DNA of 64,000 bases from contig NZ_JARJBB010000013.1 in NCBI RefSeq assembly GCF_029269835.1, positions 62,001-126,000 on the forward strand, given 5' to 3'. The notes below the pieces were generated by a model. It was not told where the DNA came from and did not search any database. It saw only the letters and a list, made by a program, of their open reading frames with translations. Source of the stretch: Streptomyces tropicalis. Lineage in GTDB: Bacteria > Actinomycetota > Actinomycetes > Streptomycetales > Streptomycetaceae. Shown piece by piece: positions 1 to 9,055 of the stretch. Position numbers and translations under genes: made by a program. How positions within the stretch are numbered: position 1 is the first letter of the stretch; each line of letters begins with the position of its first letter.

Positions 1-879
1 CGTGATGTAGTCGGCCTTGGTGACCAGCTGGTTCTGCACGAATGACGCCGGCAACTTGTTCGCGACGTCGGCGGCGCTGTGGTCGTGGATCCAGTGCATG
101 GTGGCCACGAGCGCGTCGACGACCTTCTGCACCGCGTCCTTGTGCGAGTTCACCCAGTCGGTGCGGGCGAGGACGCTCGCCGCCGGGAACGCGCCGCCCA
201 GCGCCGCCTTGGCGCCGCCGGTGGTGGCCAGGTCGATCGCGGAGGTGCCGACGCCCTTCTTCTGGATCGCGGCGACCGTCGGCTGTGTCGTCATGACGCA
301 GTCGGCCTTGCCGTTCTGCAGCGCGGCGACGGCCGTGGAGCCGGCACCGACCGCAAGCCGGTGGAACTGGTTCGTCCTGACGCCCTTCTTGGCCGCCATG
401 AACTGGGTGAGGGTGTCGGTTCCCGAGCCCAGGTCCGTGACGCCGAGCGTCTTGCCCGTGAAGTCGGCCGCCGACTTCACGCCGCTCCTCGTGGTGCACA
501 TCTCCCGCTCGCCCGGCGCGCCCGAGAGCTGGACGACGTCCTCGACCGCCTTGCCCTTCGCCTGGAATTCGATCGTGTGGTTGTACCAGGCGCCGGCCAT
601 GTCCACCTGCCCCGAGGCCATGGCCTCCTCGGCGCCGACACCGCCGTTCTGCTCGGTGCTCAGCTCGACCTTGACGCCGTACTTCTTGTAGAAGCCGAGG
701 CTCTGGGCGAGTTGGTAGGGGAGGTAGATCTGCTTGTCGATGCCGCCGACCATGAGCCGGACGGTCGGCGTACCGCCGGAGCCGCCTGAGCCGGACGACC
801 CGGAGCTGCCGGAACACGCGCTGACGGCACCGAGGGCGAGGACGGTCACGATCGAGGCGGTGAGAGTTCTCTTGAGCAT
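1..879 (-). CDS. ABC transporter substrate-binding lipoprotein, NitT/TauT type (C-terminus cut by window edge)
   Basis: Extracytoplasmic solute receptor of an ABC importer. It begins MLKRTLTAS, followed by a hydrophobic stretch and a lipobox (VSAC) with Cys22 as the likely lipidated residue, then a Ser/Gly-rich linker typical of actinobacterial lipoproteins. The mature part reads like NMT1/THI5-type receptors (GIDKQIYLPYQLAQ, then a segment on a long-time 'YKKYGVKVEL'). The reading frame is still open at base 1, so the C-terminus is missing; 293 codons are visible of a usual 320-350. It is the first gene of a minus-strand set with permease and ATPase following upstream in coordinate order (976-2711), although a 96-base gap and its own position at the far end suggest it is transcribed last. 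The ligand (sulfonate, nitrate, pyrimidine or other) cannot be read from sequence. Confidence 0.85.
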   Translation of the reverse strand, partial: MLKRTLTASIVTVLALGAVSACSGSSGSSGSGGSGGTPTVRLMVGGIDKQIYLPYQLAQSLGFYKKYGVKVELSTEQNGGVGAEEAMASGQVDMAGAWYNHTIEFQAKGKAVEDVVQLSGAPGEREMCTTRSGVKSAADFTGKTLGVTDLGSGTDTLTQFMAAKKGVRTNQFHRLAVGAGSTAVAALQNGKADCVMTTQPTVAAIQKKGVGTSAIDLATTGGAKAALGGAFPAASVLARTDWVNSHKDAVQKVVDALVATMHWIHDHSAADVANKLPASFVQNQLVTKADYIT

Positions 880-975
880 GGCGGGTCATACACCTTTCGG
901 GACTGTGGGAAGCGCTGCACGAGAGTGCGGGGAGCGCGAGAGGGGGGTGGAGACACGGGCCGGGGCAACGCCGGG

Positions 976-1854
976 TCAGAGGGCGTTCGTCTCGGAGGGG
1001 GACGGCGGGCGCCAGGAGAGCAGCCGGTGTTCGAGCTTGCCGATCAGCCACTCCGCGCCGAGCACGATCACGGCGATGACGAGCATCGTGGCGAACACAC
1101 CGTTGGGGTCGAAGTTGTTCTGCGCTGTCTTGATGACCAGGCCCAGGCCGCTCTGGGCACCGAGCACCTCGCCGACCAGCGCGCCGACGATGGCGAAGCC
1201 GAAGGCGCTGTGCAGGCTGGCGATGATCCAGGTCAGTGCGGAGGGCACGATGACGTGGCGGGTGATCTGCGTCCGGGAGGCGCCGAGCACCCTGACATGG
1301 GCGAGGACGTTGCGGTCGACCTCGCGAACGCCCTGGAAGGCGTTGAAGAAGACGATGAAGAAGACCAGCACCGCGGCGAGCAGGATCTTCGGGGTCACAC
1401 CGATGCCGAAGGCGACGATGAAGATCGAGCCGAGGACGATGCGCGGGATCGCGTTGACCATCTTGATGTACGGACCGAGCACGTCGGAGAGGTAGCGGCT
1501 CTGCCCCAGCGCGACACCGAAGACGACCCCCGTGAGGGCACCCACGACGAAGCCGGCGAGCGCTTCCTCGATCGTGGTCCAGATGTTCTGGTAGAAGGAG
1601 CCGAACTGGGTGCCGTGCTGGAAGAGTTCGATCAGCCGTTGCCAGATGCCGGACGGCTGGCCGAAGAAGAACGGGTCGACGATGCCCCAGGTGGTGAACG
1701 CCTGCCACCCACCGATCACACAGACCGCGAGACCGATGCGGCCGGCCCACACCCGGGCCGCGCGCCGCCGGGCGGCGCGCTGCGCGGCGGCGGCTGCCGG
1801 CCCCTTGCCGCTGTCGGGGACGGCGGCGGCGGAAACGGTGGACGTCGTACTCAT
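976..1854 (-). CDS. ABC transporter permease, NitT/TauT (SsuC/TauC-like)
   Basis: Inner-membrane channel subunit of the importer, 292 residues. About six hydrophobic segments follow a basic Ala/Arg-rich cytoplasmic N-terminus, the first near residues 36-55. A BPD_transp_1 'EAA' loop is visible towards the C-terminal half (HVRVLGASRTQITRHV), the site that docks with the ATPase. The start was set at the ATG whose last bases overlap the stop of the ATPase gene (ATGA), which implies translational coupling; a longer frame reaching 2112 would overlap the ATPase gene by 260 bases and was not used. Family is clear; the substrate is unknown. Confidence 0.88.
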   Translation of the reverse strand: MSTTSTVSAAAVPDSGKGPAAAAAQRAARRRAARVWAGRIGLAVCVIGGWQAFTTWGIVDPFFFGQPSGIWQRLIELFQHGTQFGSFYQNIWTTIEEALAGFVVGALTGVVFGVALGQSRYLSDVLGPYIKMVNAIPRIVLGSIFIVAFGIGVTPKILLAAVLVFFIVFFNAFQGVREVDRNVLAHVRVLGASRTQITRHVIVPSALTWIIASLHSAFGFAIVGALVGEVLGAQSGLGLVIKTAQNNFDPNGVFATMLVIAVIVLGAEWLIGKLEHRLLSWRPPSPSETNAL

Positions 1855-2711
1855 TCCGTGCCTCCCGCGGTCAGGGCGTAGGCACGCTCCACCTCTTCGC
1901 GCAGCGTGTCCCAGATCCGGTGCTGGAGTTCGATGAACCGGGGCTGGAAGCGGATCTCCTGGACGGAGCCGCGCGGGCGGGGCAGGTCGATGTCGAAGAC
2001 CGCCTTGACCGAGCCGGGACCGGAGGTCATCACGACGACCTGGTCGGCCAGTGCCACCGCCTCGTCCAGGTCGTGGGTGATGAAGATGACGGACGGCCGG
2101 ATCTGCTCCCACAGGCTCAGCAACTCGGTCGACATGATCGCCTTCGTCTGCACGTCCAGCGCGCCGAACGGCTCGTCCATGATCAGGATCTTGGGTTCGT
2201 TGATCAGTGCCGCCGCCATCGCCACGCGCTTGCGCATACCGCCGGACAACTGGTGGGGATAGCGGTCCTCGAACCCGGCCAGCCCGACCCGGCGCAGCCA
2301 GTCACGCGCCGAAGCCTGTGCCTGCTGCTTCGGCGTCCCGCGGAAGACGGGACCCATCAACACGTTGCCGAGGACGGTCTTCCACGGCAGCAGCGCGTCG
2401 GTCTGGAACATGAAGCTGACGCCCTCGGTGATGCCGTCCACCTCACGGCCGCCGACCTTGACCGAACCCTCGCTGGGCCGGTCGAGCCCGGACACCATGC
2501 TCAGCGTCGTGGACTTGCCGCAGCCGGTCGGCCCCACCACGGCGCAGAACCGGCCCGGCTCCACGGTGAACGAAACGCCTTGCAGGGCCGTGAACACCTC
2601 ACCGGCGGGGGTCAGGAATCGCTTGGTGAGCCCGGAGATCTCGATGCGCGCGTCGGCATGTTCCGCCGTATCGGGGCCCGGGCCCGTCGCGACATCGTTT
2701 CGCGAAGCCAT
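1851..2711 (-). CDS. ABC transporter ATP-binding protein, NitT/TauT (SsuB/TauB-like)
   Basis: Cytoplasmic ATPase powering the importer, 286 residues. Walker A is GPTGCGKST at 60-68, Q-loop Gln103, signature LSGGM at 155-159, Walker B ILIMDEP at 175-181 and a switch His in FITHDLDEA. This is the order and spacing of SsuB/TauB/NrtD-type ATPases. It overlaps the permease start by four bases (ATGA). It is divergently arranged with the sensor kinase at 2993, so the 281-base gap likely holds promoters of both, and the two-component system may control the transporter (inference from position only). Confidence 0.9.
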   Translation of the reverse strand: MASRNDVATGPGPDTAEHADARIEISGLTKRFLTPAGEVFTALQGVSFTVEPGRFCAVVGPTGCGKSTTLSMVSGLDRPSEGSVKVGGREVDGITEGVSFMFQTDALLPWKTVLGNVLMGPVFRGTPKQQAQASARDWLRRVGLAGFEDRYPHQLSGGMRKRVAMAAALINEPKILIMDEPFGALDVQTKAIMSTELLSLWEQIRPSVIFITHDLDEAVALADQVVVMTSGPGSVKAVFDIDLPRPRGSVQEIRFQPRFIELQHRIWDTLREEVERAYALTAGGTE

Positions 2712-2830
2712 GTGGGAACCGCTTCCTTCCTTCGTTCGGAGTTCCTCGGTGGGTTCCTCCGGAGATGTGTCGAGGTCCCTGGCAGGCCGAGGAAGGCAGA
2801 CGCTAGAGGGGCCCGCGTACGACGTCTCTG

Positions 2831-2851
2831 TTTCCGAGCTATCTCGCGAAA
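2831..2851. promoter_or_regulatory. Imperfect inverted repeat in the divergent ABC transporter / two-component promoter region
   Basis: A TTTCCGAG arm and a CTCGCGAAA arm flank a short ATCT-type centre within the 281-base gap between the ATPase gene (minus) and the kinase gene (plus). Dyads of this sort in a divergent gap are often regulator sites, and the adjacent CitB-type response regulator is the obvious candidate. No consensus was compared, so this is a weak call. Confidence 0.25.
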
Positions 2852-2992
2852 GTTGCGTAAAGCGGGCTTCTGCTCGTTCTGCTCACCGGGTGAGGGGTGG
2901 GCAGCACCCTGGTCATCAGGCACAATCGCGCCACCCGGGCACGTGCATCGGCGGGCCCGACACGACGCACGACCGGAACGAAGAGGCACCCC

Positions 2993-4660
2993 GTGATACC
3001 CATCCGTCTCCGGACAGGCCGCGGCGGGAACCGGAGACTGTCCACGCGGATCCTCGCCAACCAACTCGTCATCCTCGCGCTCACCGGCGTGATCGGCTTC
3101 GTCCTGTTCGCCTTCGCGCAACGGGCCGAACTCGACCGCTCCTACGAACAGCGGGCCCTGGACATCGCCCGGACCACGGCCGCGGACCCGCAGATCCGGC
3201 AGGCCATGGGCCACGGGGGCAGCAGCAGCGTGGTGCAGACGGTCGCCGAACGGATCCGCCGAGCCTCCGGGGCGTCGTACGTCGTCGTGATCGACCTGCA
3301 CGGCATCCGGCACTCGCACCCCATCCGCGCTCTGATCGGCGAGCCGGTGGACGAACCGATCGTGGTGCGGGACGGCCGCCCGCACGTCGGCGCGGACCAG
3401 GGCGCGACGGGGCGGTCCGCCAATGGCAAGGCTCCCCTGCACGGGCCCTCCGGCGCACTGGTCGGGGAGGTCTCGGTGGGCATCCCGGAACACGACGTGC
3501 TCGGCGAGCTGTGGCACGAGCTGCCCACCTTCGGCCTGTACGCCGCGACCGCCACCGCGATCGGCGCGGCGGCGGCCTACCTGCTGGCGCGCCGCCTCAA
3601 GCGGACCACGTTCGGCCTCGAACTGGAGGAGATCGCCGGCCTGTTGCAGGACCGCGAGGCGATGCTGCACGGCATTCGGGAGGGCGTGGTCGCCTTCGAC
3701 CCCGCCGGGCGGATCACCGTCGTGAACGACGAGGCCCGGCGGCTGCTCGGCCTCGGCACCGCACTGGGCAGCCGACTGGAGGACGTGCTGCCCGACGGCC
3801 GGCTGCGCCGCGCGCTGGACGGCACCCTGACCGGCACCGACGTCAGTGTCCTGACCGACGACCACTGTCTCGCCGTCAACCGCATGCCGGTCACCCTGCA
3901 CGGCCACGAACTGGGAGCCGTGGTCACCGTGCGCGACCGCACCGAACTGATCGGGCTGCTGCGCGAGCTGGACTCCGTACGCGGGCTGACCAACGCCCTG
4001 CGGGCCCAGCAGCACGAGTTCACCAACCGGATGCACACACTGGCCGGGCTGCTGGACATCGGCGAGCACCGGTCCGCGTACGACTACGCCATCGAGACGG
4101 CCCGCTCCGGGCAGGCACTGACCGAGGCCGTGCGCCGGCACATCGGCAACCCGCTGATGGTGGGGCTCATCGTGGCGAAGACCACGGTCGCCGCCGAACG
4201 CGGGGTGCGGATCGTCCTCACCGACGACTCGACGCTCGGTGCGGACCCGCCCCACCTGCGGCGGCTGCTGACCATCGTCGGCAACCTGCTCGACAACGCG
4301 ATCGACGCGACGGCCGACGCGCCACCCGCCGACGGCGGACGCCGGATCCGGCTGACGCTGACCGAGAGCGACGAGCGGATCGTCGTGCGGGTGGCGGACA
4401 ACGGTCCGGGAATCGCCGCGGACCGTGCCCAGTCGATCTTCGAGGACGGCTGGTCCACCCGACCCGAGCGGGGCACGGTGCGCCGCGGTCTGGGGCTGGC
4501 CCTGGTGCACCGGCTGGTGCAGCGGCACAGCGGCACCATCACGGTCGGCGAAGGTCCGGGCGCGGTCTTCACGGTCGTGCTGCCGCTGCCGGACACGGCG
4601 CCGGCGGCGCAGGGAGCCCTGTTCACGAGGGTGTTGCCGAGGGGAGGCGAGGGCTGGTGA
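2993..4660 (+). CDS. Sensor histidine kinase, CitA/DcuS (DpiB) type
   Basis: Membrane kinase of 555 residues that should sense a small extracellular ligand and phosphorylate the regulator encoded next. Order: TM1 about 25-43, an extracytoplasmic sCache/PASp-like domain to about 175, TM2 (GLYAATATAIGAAAAYLL), a cytoplasmic PAS domain (REGVVAFDPAGRITVVNDEA), the family H-box QQHEFTNRMH with the phospho-acceptor His, N-box GNLLDNAIDA, and G boxes DNGPGI and GLGLALVHRL. The GTG start was chosen because AAGAGG lies about 7 bases upstream and the sequence before it is Arg/Thr-rich filler. The stop overlaps the regulator start (GTGA). In this family the ligands are usually C4-dicarboxylates or citrate; with an ABC importer alongside, the true ligand is open. 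Confidence 0.9.
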   Translation: MIPIRLRTGRGGNRRLSTRILANQLVILALTGVIGFVLFAFAQRAELDRSYEQRALDIARTTAADPQIRQAMGHGGSSSVVQTVAERIRRASGASYVVVIDLHGIRHSHPIRALIGEPVDEPIVVRDGRPHVGADQGATGRSANGKAPLHGPSGALVGEVSVGIPEHDVLGELWHELPTFGLYAATATAIGAAAAYLLARRLKRTTFGLELEEIAGLLQDREAMLHGIREGVVAFDPAGRITVVNDEARRLLGLGTALGSRLEDVLPDGRLRRALDGTLTGTDVSVLTDDHCLAVNRMPVTLHGHELGAVVTVRDRTELIGLLRELDSVRGLTNALRAQQHEFTNRMHTLAGLLDIGEHRSAYDYAIETARSGQALTEAVRRHIGNPLMVGLIVAKTTVAAERGVRIVLTDDSTLGADPPHLRRLLTIVGNLLDNAIDATADAPPADGGRRIRLTLTESDERIVVRVADNGPGIAADRAQSIFEDGWSTRPERGTVRRGLGLALVHRLVQRHSGTITVGEGPGAVFTVVLPLPDTAPAAQGALFTRVLPRGGEGW

Positions 4661-5346
4661 TCCGCACCCTGGTGGTGGACGACGATTTCCGCGTCGGCCA
4701 GATCCACAGCGACTACGTGCACCGGGTGCAGGGCTTCGAGGTCGTCGGCGAGGCGGCGACCGTGGCCGAGGCGCTGGCGGCGGTCCGCGACCTGCACCCG
4801 GACCTGCTGCTGCTCGACGTCTTCCTGCCCGACGGCAGCGGTCTCGACATCCTGCGGCGGCTCAGCCAGGACCAGGACGACACCCGTCCCGACGCCCTCG
4901 TGATCACCGCCGACCACGACATCTCGTCCGTCCGCGCCGCAATGAAACTCGGCGCCATCGGCTACCTGGTGAAACCGTTCGGCTCGGCCGACCTCGCCGA
5001 GCGGCTCGTCGCCTACCGCCAACTCCACGACCGGGTCGACGCGCTCAGCCGGACGACCACGGCCGATCAGGCCGACGTGGACGCCCTCTTCAGCGCCGCC
5101 CGCCCACCCGCTGTCCCCCGGATCCCGGCCAAGGGCCACTCCGCACCCACCCTCACCGCCATCCACCAGGCCCTGCGCACCGCCCGCACCGCCCTGTCCG
5201 CCGCCGAAGCCGCCGACGCGACCGGCGTCTCCCGCGCCACCGCCCAGCGGTACCTGTCCTACCTCGTCAAGGAGGGCACGGTCCACCTGGAACTCCGCTA
5301 CGGCACCAACGGCCGCCCCGAACACCGCTACCGCATCGCGCGCTGA
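4657..5346 (+). CDS. Response regulator, CitB/DcuR family
   Basis: Cytoplasmic transcription regulator of 229 residues, partner of the kinase it overlaps by four bases (GTGA). Receiver domain 1-120 with acidic pocket D8-D10, phospho-acceptor Asp54 (LLLLDVFLPDG), Thr84 and Lys106 (LVKPFG). The C-terminal part has the CitB-type winged helix, recognition segment near ADATGVSRATAQRYLSYL, with the usual long linker. Likely targets are its own operon or the divergent ABC transporter. Confidence 0.93.
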   Translation: MIRTLVVDDDFRVGQIHSDYVHRVQGFEVVGEAATVAEALAAVRDLHPDLLLLDVFLPDGSGLDILRRLSQDQDDTRPDALVITADHDISSVRAAMKLGAIGYLVKPFGSADLAERLVAYRQLHDRVDALSRTTTADQADVDALFSAARPPAVPRIPAKGHSAPTLTAIHQALRTARTALSAAEAADATGVSRATAQRYLSYLVKEGTVHLELRYGTNGRPEHRYRIAR

Positions 5347-5704
5347 GCCGGCGCGGAGCACTCCGTCGCGATCCTGCCCGCCGTCGGTACCCCTCCAGCC
5401 GGTCCGCCCGGTAGGGCTCCCGCGTGTCCGGCGGACCTCGTCGCCCGCCGAGCCGCCGTGGATCCATTCGGCGTGACCTCGATGCCGCAGAGCGAGAGCG
5501 GCCATCCGCCCTCCGGTGCTTCCTGACCCCGCCCGGTCCCCACCGGTGCGGGCGACGCTGTGCAGGCTGTGCCGCGCACGGACGGGTGTCCACCGTCGCC
5601 GGTGAGGCGGCAGTCGCGGCATCTCCGTCGCTCGCCCCGTAGGTGCCTGCGGCCGGCGAAGTCCGTCCCGAGGACCGGCCCGGCCGCGGCGTGGAGCGGA
5701 CCGC
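5347..5704. other. Intergenic, convergent gene ends
   Basis: 358 bases between the response regulator (plus) and the APH-like kinase (minus). Several overlapping open frames exist but they are Arg/Pro/Gly-rich with no start signal, as expected by chance at this GC. No gene, strong hairpin or repeat was recognised. Confidence 0.5.
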
Positions 5705-6610
5705 TCAGCCGCCGGACAGCTCCCGCAGGAAGCGGGTCCCCGCGTCGTCCGGTCGCCCCGCGCAGAGGGACGGGACCGCGTCGAGCACGGCCAGGGCGCG
5801 GCACCAGTCCAGGACGCGCCGGGAGGACAGGCCCGGCACCAGCGCGGACAGGGTCCCGATCCGCTGCTCCAGTGCCCGGAGGTCCGAGGCTCCCCCGAGG
5901 ACCCAGTCCACGGCGTCGTAGTCGGGGTCGCCCCAGGCGGGTCTCGGGTCGATCGCCACCAGGCGGGCGCCAGGCCCGGAGAGCACGTTGCCCGGGTGGA
6001 GGTCGCCGTGCACCAGGCCCACGGGGCCGCCCTCGGCGAGTTCCAGGGCCGCCGGCCGGGCGCGGTCGAGCAGGTCCCGTACGGACACGTCGTCCGCACC
6101 GGCCGCCGCGAGCCTGCGGCCGGCGAGGTCGAAGAGGAAGGCGATGCGGTGGGACAGCGGACGCAGGACCGACGGGCCCCCGGGCGCAGGTGAGGCGGCC
6201 CGAAGGCCGCGCAGCAGCCCGGCGACTTCGGGCAGGCCCCGGGCGAGCCGCCCTGCGGGGACGCCCGGCTGCACGTCCTCCAGGAGCAGGGCGCCGGCCG
6301 AGAGGTCCGACTCCAGCAGGCCGACGACCGCGGGCGTCGCGGTCCAGGCCCGCAGGGCTTCGGCCTCCTCGCGCGCGATCGCGGGTTCCGGAGTGAGCTT
6401 CAGCCACACCGCGGCGGCCGTGCCGCGCCGCGCGCAGCGGAACACGCGCGAGGTGCCTCCGCCGCCTGCCGCGAGCACGTCCAGGTCCCAGCGCTCGGCG
6501 AGACGGCCGACCAGCTCGGGCAGCGCGTCGCACCAGGCGAGCGCCCCCGCCCCGAACCGCACGACGAGCCGGTCCCGGACCTCCGGCACGACCCGCACCA
6601 GGTCCGGCAC
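5705..6610 (-). CDS. APH(6)/hydroxyurea-type phosphotransferase (aminoglycoside kinase family)
   Basis: Small-molecule kinase, 301 residues, full length for the APH_6_hur family (streptomycin 6-kinase, hydroxyurea phosphotransferase). Visible: an N-terminal family block (WCDALPELVGRLAERWDL), Lys71 in the ATP-binding strand (VWLKLTPE), the catalytic loop HGDLHPGNVL at 201-210 with Asp203 and Asn208, and the metal-binding IDPR at 220-223. Start is a GTG preceded by a G-rich stretch. The true substrate is not fixed by sequence; many such genes in Streptomyces have no resistance phenotype. There is no antibiotic cluster around it. Confidence 0.85.
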   Translation of the reverse strand: MPDLVRVVPEVRDRLVVRFGAGALAWCDALPELVGRLAERWDLDVLAAGGGGTSRVFRCARRGTAAAVWLKLTPEPAIAREEAEALRAWTATPAVVGLLESDLSAGALLLEDVQPGVPAGRLARGLPEVAGLLRGLRAASPAPGGPSVLRPLSHRIAFLFDLAGRRLAAAGADDVSVRDLLDRARPAALELAEGGPVGLVHGDLHPGNVLSGPGARLVAIDPRPAWGDPDYDAVDWVLGGASDLRALEQRIGTLSALVPGLSSRRVLDWCRALAVLDAVPSLCAGRPDDAGTRFLRELSGG

Positions 6611-6809
6611 TGCGCCCCCAGGGGTGATCGGGAAGGAGGATCACGGCGATTCTACGAACGGGGATCGGACAGGCCCAGCCGTTTTCCCCGGCCGCAGGCA
6701 TCGGTCCCGGCGGCAGCGGGGTGCGGGCGGACCACGGCCTGCGGGCGGCTCACGGGCATCCGAGAGGAGGCACCGGCGAGGCGGCCGGTCCGCCATCGGT
6801 TCCCACGCT

Positions 6810-7793
6810 TCAGGCCGGTGGCCACACGCCTCCGGTCCCCCGCCGGCCGGCGGTCACCTCGCGCGCGACGCGGCGCCACTGGGCTTCCCCGCCCGGCAGC
6901 GGCCACGCCCAGGTGGGCCGTGGCGCCGTGTGCAGCTCCCGGATGCGGCGGGCGAGGGGCGGCCCTGCAAGGGCGGCGCCGTCCGGAACCGCGGTGCCGT
7001 GGACGGCGCGGAGTTCCGCGAAGCGCGCCAAGGCGGACTCGTAGCAGTGCACCGCCCGCTCGGTGCCCGCCAGCACCTCATCGCTCGGTGAAGTGCGGTG
7101 CAGATGCACCAGCGGGGGCGCGATCGACTCCGCGATCGCCGCGGCGAGTCGGGCGTGGCCGTCCAGAATCAGATGGCAGTCCAGGCCGCTGACCCACCAC
7201 AGCAGAACGGGCGGCAGCGTTCCCTCACGGGCCTGCCTGCGGTAGGCCTTGACCCGGCCGTCACCCGCAGCGGGCATCGGCCTCAGCGGAAGGATCTCCC
7301 ACGAGCCGGAATGGACGTACCAGTCGATGCAGCCGTCCGGATGGCCCGCGATGAGCATGGAGGCCCAGTAATCGGCCTGTGGCAGGCGGCCGTGGTTCCA
7401 GTGCAGGAGAGGGCTCTCGCCCGAGAGCAGCCATCGGCCGTCGTGCAGAGGGCTGCCCGGTGCTTCGAGCAGGTGCCGTGCGAAGCGGTGGGCCCAGCGA
7501 TCCGGGTGGCCGGCCAGAGCCCGCCCTGCCTCGGCCCGCAGGGGCGGAACGACGGAGCGGTGGGCGTCCGTGCGCCAGAACTCGACCCCGGCGTACCCCT
7601 CGTCGACGGCGGCCAGGAGGACGGGCCGTGACTCCTGGGAGAGAAGCAGGCGCCGCTCGGCGCTGAACAGGCACAGACCTGGCCGGCGGCGCGACTGCAC
7701 CTCCAGGGACAGACCCGTCCACGTGCCGTCGTCCCGAGTGATCTCCGTGCGCCGCATGCCGGGACCGTGGACGGAGCGCGCGGTCGAACGCAC
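6810..7793 (-). CDS. Protein of unknown function with a DGHARLAA motif
   Basis: 327 residues; family not recognised. It is a soluble protein rich in Trp, His and Arg, with VSGLDCHLILDGHARLAA around residues 205-222, slightly reminiscent of the DGHHR core of ParB/sulfiredoxin folds, though this is not sufficient to assign one. The N-terminal third (WTGLSLEVQSRRRPGLCLF) looks like beta-rich packing. GTG 7793 was chosen because GGGGAA lies 7 bases upstream; ATG 7757 is an alternative without such a site. It starts 30 bases after the LacI-family gene ends on the same strand, so both may be co-transcribed. Confidence 0.65.
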   Translation of the reverse strand: MRSTARSVHGPGMRRTEITRDDGTWTGLSLEVQSRRRPGLCLFSAERRLLLSQESRPVLLAAVDEGYAGVEFWRTDAHRSVVPPLRAEAGRALAGHPDRWAHRFARHLLEAPGSPLHDGRWLLSGESPLLHWNHGRLPQADYWASMLIAGHPDGCIDWYVHSGSWEILPLRPMPAAGDGRVKAYRRQAREGTLPPVLLWWVSGLDCHLILDGHARLAAAIAESIAPPLVHLHRTSPSDEVLAGTERAVHCYESALARFAELRAVHGTAVPDGAALAGPPLARRIRELHTAPRPTWAWPLPGGEAQWRRVAREVTAGRRGTGGVWPPA

Positions 7794-7823
7794 CGGCGTT
7801 TCCCCGGGACCGCCCCCCGTCGG

Positions 7824-8888
7824 CTACTCCCCCTCGCCGCAGCCGCAGCTCGCGCGGCGGGCCACGCTGACCGGCAGCATCAGGGAGACCGGGTCGCCGG
7901 ACCGCTCGCCGGTCAGCCGCTGGACGAGGATCTCGGTGGCCTCCTCGCCCATGCGCACCATGGGCTGCCGCACCGTGGTGAGTGCGGGACGGACCAGACG
8001 GCTGAGGGTGATGCCGTCGAAGCCGGTCACCACCACGTCGTCCGGCACCGCGACGCCCCGGCGTTCGAGTGCGTGCAGCGCGCCCACGGCCATCTGGTCG
8101 TTCGCGAAGACGAACGCGTCGGGACGCCCGCCCGGTCGGTCGCACAGGAGTCCGGCGGCCCGGGCACCCTCGGCCTGGGTCATCATGCCCACCCGTACCG
8201 CCGGTTCGTCCGGCACCTCGACACCCGCGTCGCGGCAGGCGCGGCGGAAGCCGCGGAAGCGGGCCTCCACGTCCGGCGACTCCTCGGCCGTGCCGACGTA
8301 GGCGGGCCGGCGCAGCCCGTGGTCCTCGATCAGGTGGCGGGTCAGCTCGCGCTGCCCCTCCTCGTTGGCGACCTCGATGTGGTCGAGGTGGTCCAGCGAC
8401 TCGGCGCCCTCCCTCGGCCCGGCAAGCATCACCACCGGGCGGCGCCGGGAGATGACCTCCAGCTCCTCGGTCGGCACGGTACGGGCCATGACCGCGAACC
8501 CGTCCACCCGTCCGGCCACCTTGGCGACCAGGCTCTCCGGACCGCCCTGCAGCGACGCGGCGATCAGCAGGGCGTAGCCGTGGCGGCGGGCGGCCCGTTC
8601 CATGCCGCGGATGATCTGGTCCGAGTAGAGCATCGCGGCGTCGTCGTCGTCGGCGTCCGCGGCGGGGTCGGCGTAGTCCGGGAAGCAGAGGCCGAGGACG
8701 CCGGTGGAGCGGCTGGCGAGTCCGCGGGCGTTGCCGCTGGGGACGTAGCCGAGTTCCTTCGCGGCGGCGAGCACCCGCTCGCGGGTGGCCGCCCGGACCG
8801 AGTCGGGATTGCGGTAGACCCGGGAGACGGTGGCGATGGAGACGCCGGAGCGCTCCGCCACGTCGTACACCGTGGGGGCCGCGGTCAC
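7824..8888 (-). CDS. LacI/GalR-family transcriptional repressor
   Basis: 354 residues. Helix-turn-helix at 6-25 (TVYDVAERSGVSIATVSRVY) with hinge helix, then a periplasmic-binding-protein-like effector domain (family blocks VFANDQMAVGAL, VTGFDGI, LTTVRQP). It ends CGCGEGE; a Cys pair at the end is common in actinobacterial LacI proteins. GTG start just before the helix. No sugar transporter or glycosidase is adjacent, so its effector and targets are unknown; the probable operator lies 74 bases upstream, implying autoregulation. Confidence 0.93.
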   Translation of the reverse strand: MTAAPTVYDVAERSGVSIATVSRVYRNPDSVRAATRERVLAAAKELGYVPSGNARGLASRSTGVLGLCFPDYADPAADADDDDAAMLYSDQIIRGMERAARRHGYALLIAASLQGGPESLVAKVAGRVDGFAVMARTVPTEELEVISRRRPVVMLAGPREGAESLDHLDHIEVANEEGQRELTRHLIEDHGLRRPAYVGTAEESPDVEARFRGFRRACRDAGVEVPDEPAVRVGMMTQAEGARAAGLLCDRPGGRPDAFVFANDQMAVGALHALERRGVAVPDDVVVTGFDGITLSRLVRPALTTVRQPMVRMGEEATEILVQRLTGERSGDPVSLMLPVSVARRASCGCGEGE

Positions 8889-8961
8889 GATGCGGTTCCG
8901 TTCACGATTCGGGCCCCCGTACGGTCGGCACGCATGTCCGTGTCAGATACATGCGTAGGTA

Positions 8962-8975
8962 TGAAAGCGCATTCA
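8962..8975. promoter_or_regulatory. Probable LacI-family operator
   Basis: TGAAAGCGCATTCA is a 14-bp dyad with a central CG and one mismatched pair, matching the TGAAAGCGCTTTCA-type operators of the family. It sits upstream of the lacI-type gene (start 8888), where bound repressor would block its own promoter. Confidence 0.6.
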
Positions 8976-9055
8976 CTCTAGGGGGCCGCCGCGCGTGGGG
9001 CAACCCTTTCCGGCTGGTCCGGGGCGTACGGCCCGGTTCCGGCGGTCCACCGGGC

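Noticed and set aside
2612..4528. 638-residue open frame on the minus strand opposite the sensor kinase
   Set aside because: Low-complexity Gly/Arg/Pro/His translation with no motif; the plus strand encodes a textbook kinase. High GC keeps the opposite frame open.
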